A stretch of 64,000 nt of DNA from contig NZ_BCWQ01000004.1 in assembly GCF_001592285.1 (NCBI RefSeq), positions 186,001 through 250,000 of the forward strand, written 5' to 3'. The position numbers and the translations under genes were made by a program. This document shows, in pieces, positions 61,562-64,000 of the stretch (position 1 is its first letter; every line of letters starts with the position of its first letter). Source of the stretch: Hydrogenophaga pseudoflava NBRC 102511 (lineage in GTDB: Bacteria; Pseudomonadota; Gammaproteobacteria; Burkholderiales; Burkholderiaceae_C). A model generated the notes under the pieces. The model saw only the letters and a list, made by a program, of their open reading frames with translations, searched no databases and was not told where the DNA came from.

Positions 61562-62344
61562 ATGGCCATCGAGATCCACTTCGACGCGGTCGACTGCGCG
61601 CCAATCGACTCCGCCACCGTGATGGTGCTGCGCGATGGCGCGCGCGGCCTGGAGGTGCTGATGGTGCGCCGCCACGGGGATTCGGGCGTGCTGGGTGGCG
61701 TGCACGTGTTCCCGGGTGGCAAGCTGGACGCGCAGGACAGCGAGGCGGCGCTGCCGGGCCTGGACCACGACGCCGGCTGGTTTGCACAGGCGCTGGCCGA
61801 GCCCGGTCTGGCGCCGGTGGTGGCGCGCGGCCTGTTCGCCTCGGCGCTGCGCGAGACCCGCGAGGAATGCGCGCTGGCGCTGCCAGCGGATTCGTTGTGG
61901 CCCTGGTCACGGTGGATCACGCCACGCAAGCCGTCGGTGACCCGCAAGCGCTTCGACACCCGCTTCTTCGTTGCCGTCGCGCCGCCGGACCAGGAGGCGG
62001 TGCACGACGACTTCGAGGCCACCGAGGTGGTGTGGGTGCCTCCGGCCGAAGGCTTGCGGCGCTACTGGGCCGGCGAGATCGACCTGGCGCCGCCGCAGAT
62101 CATGAGCCTGGTGCAGCTGGTGCGCATCCGGGATGTGGTCGGGGCGCTCGACCTGGCTCGCCAGCGCCCGCCGGCCCTGATCGAGCCGCAGCCGTTCGAC
62201 GACCACGGCGAGCGCGTGATCTGCTACCCGGGTGATCCCGCGCACCCGGTGCGCGAGCCCGCCTGGATCGGGCCGACACGGCTGCGCTACCGCAACCGGC
62301 GCTTCGAGCCAGAGGGCGGTCTGGCGGCCCTGCTGGGGGACTGA
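61562..62344 (+). CDS. NUDIX hydrolase, NUDT19-like
   Basis: 260 residues. The Nudix box is split by an insertion as in NUDT7/NUDT19-type enzymes: GGVHVFPGGKLDAQD, then about 40 residues later ALRETREECAL. The family hydrolyses CoA derivatives or related nucleotides. The substrate is inferred only. Start at ATG 61562, five bases after the DUF2889 stop. Confidence 0.85.
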   Translation: MAIEIHFDAVDCAPIDSATVMVLRDGARGLEVLMVRRHGDSGVLGGVHVFPGGKLDAQDSEAALPGLDHDAGWFAQALAEPGLAPVVARGLFASALRETREECALALPADSLWPWSRWITPRKPSVTRKRFDTRFFVAVAPPDQEAVHDDFEATEVVWVPPAEGLRRYWAGEIDLAPPQIMSLVQLVRIRDVVGALDLARQRPPALIEPQPFDDHGERVICYPGDPAHPVREPAWIGPTRLRYRNRRFEPEGGLAALLGD

Positions 62345-62364
62345 ACAACGCTCAGAAACGACAA

Positions 62365-62384
62365 CGCCCACTCGGAAGTGGGCG
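62365..62384. other. Hairpin downstream of tRNA-Ser
   Basis: CGCCCACT/AGTGGGCG stem with a 4-base loop, about 20 bases past the 3' end of the tRNA and the NUDIX stop. U-tracts on either side are weak, so a terminator role is uncertain. Confidence 0.4.
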
Positions 62385-62403
62385 CTGAAGTGGAACGAAT
62401 TCC

Positions 62404-62495
62404 TGGCGGAGAAGGAGGGATTCGAACCCTCGATACAGGAGATCCTGTATGCCGGATTTCGAATCCGGTGCATTCGACCACTCTGCCACCTCTCC
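62404..62495 (-). tRNA. tRNA-Ser (anticodon CGA)
   Basis: 92 bases with encoded CCA (62404-62406). The acceptor stem GGAGAGG pairs with CTTCTCC. The anticodon arm CCGGA-TTCGAAA-TCCGG presents CGA, which reads UCG. A long variable arm (TACAGGA/TCCTGTA region) is as expected for class II tRNA-Ser, followed by the T arm GAGGGTTCGAATCCCTC. Confidence 0.97.
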
Positions 62496-62597
62496 GCGGT
62501 CAAGCTCTGCATTCTAGCAGCAGCTTGGGTGTCGCTTTTTCCGCGACTCACAGGTCCGGGCGCGGTGCGACAATGCCATCCACCCAGAGCGCACCAC

Positions 62598-64000
62598 ATG
62601 CTTGTCGACACCCAGCCCGCCACCTACCAGCACGTACCGGCCACCGCCGAGGTACGAGACCAGTGGGTGAATTCCCGGTTGATTGCCGTGCTCATGGACA
62701 ACGTGATGTCCACCCTCGGGGCCGCCCTCATGGCCATTCCCCTGGTGGTCTTCATGCTGTGGAACGAGGTCAACCTGTTCGTGCTCCTGGGCTGGGTGAT
62801 CGCGCTGCTCTTCATGATCGGGTTCCGCTACCGCATGCTGGGCGTCTACCGCCTCAAGTTTGACATTCAGGAAGGCTCGCGGCGCAAGACCTTCATCAGG
62901 CGCTACCAGTGGTCCTGGGTGGCCATCGCCTTCCTCTGGGCCAGTGTCGTGCCAATGAGCTACGGACGATCGGGTGTCGGGGTGCAGTTCATCTGCGGGA
63001 TGCTGGTGATGGGCCAGGGACTGATTTCGCTGGTTTCGTTCAGCCCCTATCTGCCCGTGTTCCGCGTCTACGCCAACACCGTGGTGCTGGTGGTTGCGGG
63101 CGCTCTGGTCGCGGCGCCTTTCACGGTGTCCCAGCAGTCGCCCAATGCGATGCCCATTGACACCAGCGCGGGTCTGCTGGTCTTGCTGGTGCTGTTCTGG
63201 TGGTTGCTGATGTCTGCCGGCAAACGCCTCAACGAGGTCTACCGTTCCAGCTTCGAGCTCCAGTTTTCAAACCAGGAGCTGATCGACTCCCTGACGCAGC
63301 AAACCCGGGCTTCCCTGCGCGCCGTGGCAACCAAGAACCGCTTCCTGGCCTCTGCCGCACACGACCTGCGCCAGCCGGTGCATGCGCTCAGCCTGTACGC
63401 CGACTGGCTGGCCACCGAGCCGGAGATGGCGCGCGACATCTCACCGCGCATCCTGCAGTCCACCCGGGCGATCAACGAGCTGTTCGACTCGCTGTTCGAC
63501 CTCACACGCATCGACGCAGGCAACTACAAGGTGCGGCTCCAGCACGTGAATGTCCAGCAATTGTTCGCCGATCTGTCGCTGCAATTCGCACCGGTTGCTG
63601 CGGGCAAGTCGATCCGGTTGCGCACCCACACCCGTCCTGCCGTGATCTGGGCCGATCCTGTGGTGTTGCGGCGCATCCTGGGCAACCTGCTGTCCAATGC
63701 CCTCAAGCACACGAGCAAGGGGGGCGTGTTGCTGGGCCTGCGCTACCGCGAGGACATGCTGCTGTTCGAGGTGTGGGACACCGGTGTGGGCATCGCCCGC
63801 GAGCACCAGCAGGCCATCTTCCAGGAGTTCTTCCGGGTTTCGCAGCACCATGGCACCGAGGACAGCCTGGGTCTGGGGCTCACCATCGTCTCCAAGCTGG
63901 CGACGATGATGGGTTACCAGCTGGCCCTTTCCTCCGAGGCCAACCGGGGCAGCGTGTTCCGGGTGATGATCCCGCTCTACACCCAGCAGCAGGGTGTGCC
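62598..64000 (+). CDS. Membrane sensor histidine kinase, 3' end outside the window
   Basis: 467 codons visible, open at the right edge. Two hydrophobic blocks with about six helices (about 32-85 and 100-205) precede a short coiled coil. The HisKA box carries His in SAAHDLRQPVHAL, and the ATPase shows NLLSNALKH (N box), DTGVGI (G1) and SLGLGLTIVSKLA (G2). Such kinases often continue into a receiver domain, which would lie outside. No paired regulator is seen in the window. ATG 62598 is the first start and fits; it follows tRNA-Ser on the other strand by 102 bases. Confidence 0.9.
   Translation, partial: MLVDTQPATYQHVPATAEVRDQWVNSRLIAVLMDNVMSTLGAALMAIPLVVFMLWNEVNLFVLLGWVIALLFMIGFRYRMLGVYRLKFDIQEGSRRKTFIRRYQWSWVAIAFLWASVVPMSYGRSGVGVQFICGMLVMGQGLISLVSFSPYLPVFRVYANTVVLVVAGALVAAPFTVSQQSPNAMPIDTSAGLLVLLVLFWWLLMSAGKRLNEVYRSSFELQFSNQELIDSLTQQTRASLRAVATKNRFLASAAHDLRQPVHALSLYADWLATEPEMARDISPRILQSTRAINELFDSLFDLTRIDAGNYKVRLQHVNVQQLFADLSLQFAPVAAGKSIRLRTHTRPAVIWADPVVLRRILGNLLSNALKHTSKGGVLLGLRYREDMLLFEVWDTGVGIAREHQQAIFQEFFRVSQHHGTEDSLGLGLTIVSKLATMMGYQLALSSEANRGSVFRVMIPLYTQQQGV

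Overview
The window is chromosomal DNA of a high-GC betaproteobacterium, most likely a Comamonadaceae member of the Hydrogenophaga/Acidovorax kind. The evidence is the strongly GC-biased third codon positions, the betaproteobacterial gene neighbourhoods (argH next to an AlgZ/AlgR pair; imuA-imuB-dnaE2; ftsK-lolA-rarA; ribF-ileS-lspA) and two palindromic intergenic repeats of a type I associate with this family. It reads as mostly core genome: about 60 protein genes, one tRNA, no rRNA, no CRISPR array, no prophage and no insertion sequence.

Layout. 1-5.3 kb: edge of an unknown gene, a hemerythrin, an HDOD signalling protein and argH on the minus strand, then an AlgZ/AlgR-type two-component pair on the plus strand. 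5.3-5.6 kb: a palindromic repeat element of about 200 bp. 5.6-13 kb: recJ coupled to an RpfE-like gene, the lipoprotein exporter lolC-lolD, a META-domain lipoprotein, a TatD nuclease coupled to a uracil/hypoxanthine-type DNA glycosylase, and an MscS channel. 13-20 kb: a spermidine-synthase-like methyltransferase fold, a lone GspE/PilB-type ATPase, an FNR-like regulator, two EamA permeases around an atypical SDR protein, and a quinone oxidoreductase. 20-25 kb: a tandem pair of paralogous outer-membrane barrels, a class V aminotransferase, a second repeat and a Na/Pi cotransporter-PhoU fusion. 25-29.5 kb: ribF-ileS-lspA. 29.5-38 kb: an HNH nuclease, a paired acyl-CoA dehydrogenase, YceH, PurN, PrfC, an RsmB-type rRNA methylase and a fatty-acid desaturase. 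38-45 kb: rpmB-rpmG, trxB, a Crp/Fnr regulator, ftsK, lolA and rarA. 45-51.6 kb: livHMGF (no binding protein), lysS and a metallophosphoesterase. 51.6-57.9 kb: rpoH facing the SOS mutagenesis cassette imuA-imuB-dnaE2. 57.8-64 kb: a Crp/Fnr regulator facing an Mpo1-like gene, an EVE protein, a Bcr/CflA transporter, DUF2889, a NUDIX hydrolase, tRNA-Ser(CGA) and a truncated histidine kinase.

The clearest regulatory signal is the 155-bp rpoH/imuA gap. It holds a perfect CIRCE operator (HrcA target) on the rpoH side and a LexA-type box on the imuA side, placing the heat-shock sigma factor under HrcA and the mutagenic polymerase cassette under LexA from one intergenic region. A second good operator candidate is a 16-bp near-palindrome between the Crp/Fnr gene at 57.8-58.5 kb and the Mpo1-like gene.

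I found no convincing wholly new multigene system. The points most worth checking are the CIRCE/LexA divergent region, the Crp-Mpo1 operator, the tandem barrel pair, the SDR and acyl-CoA dehydrogenase genes with altered catalytic residues, the two palindromic repeats and an apparently orphan terminator near 1.86 kb.
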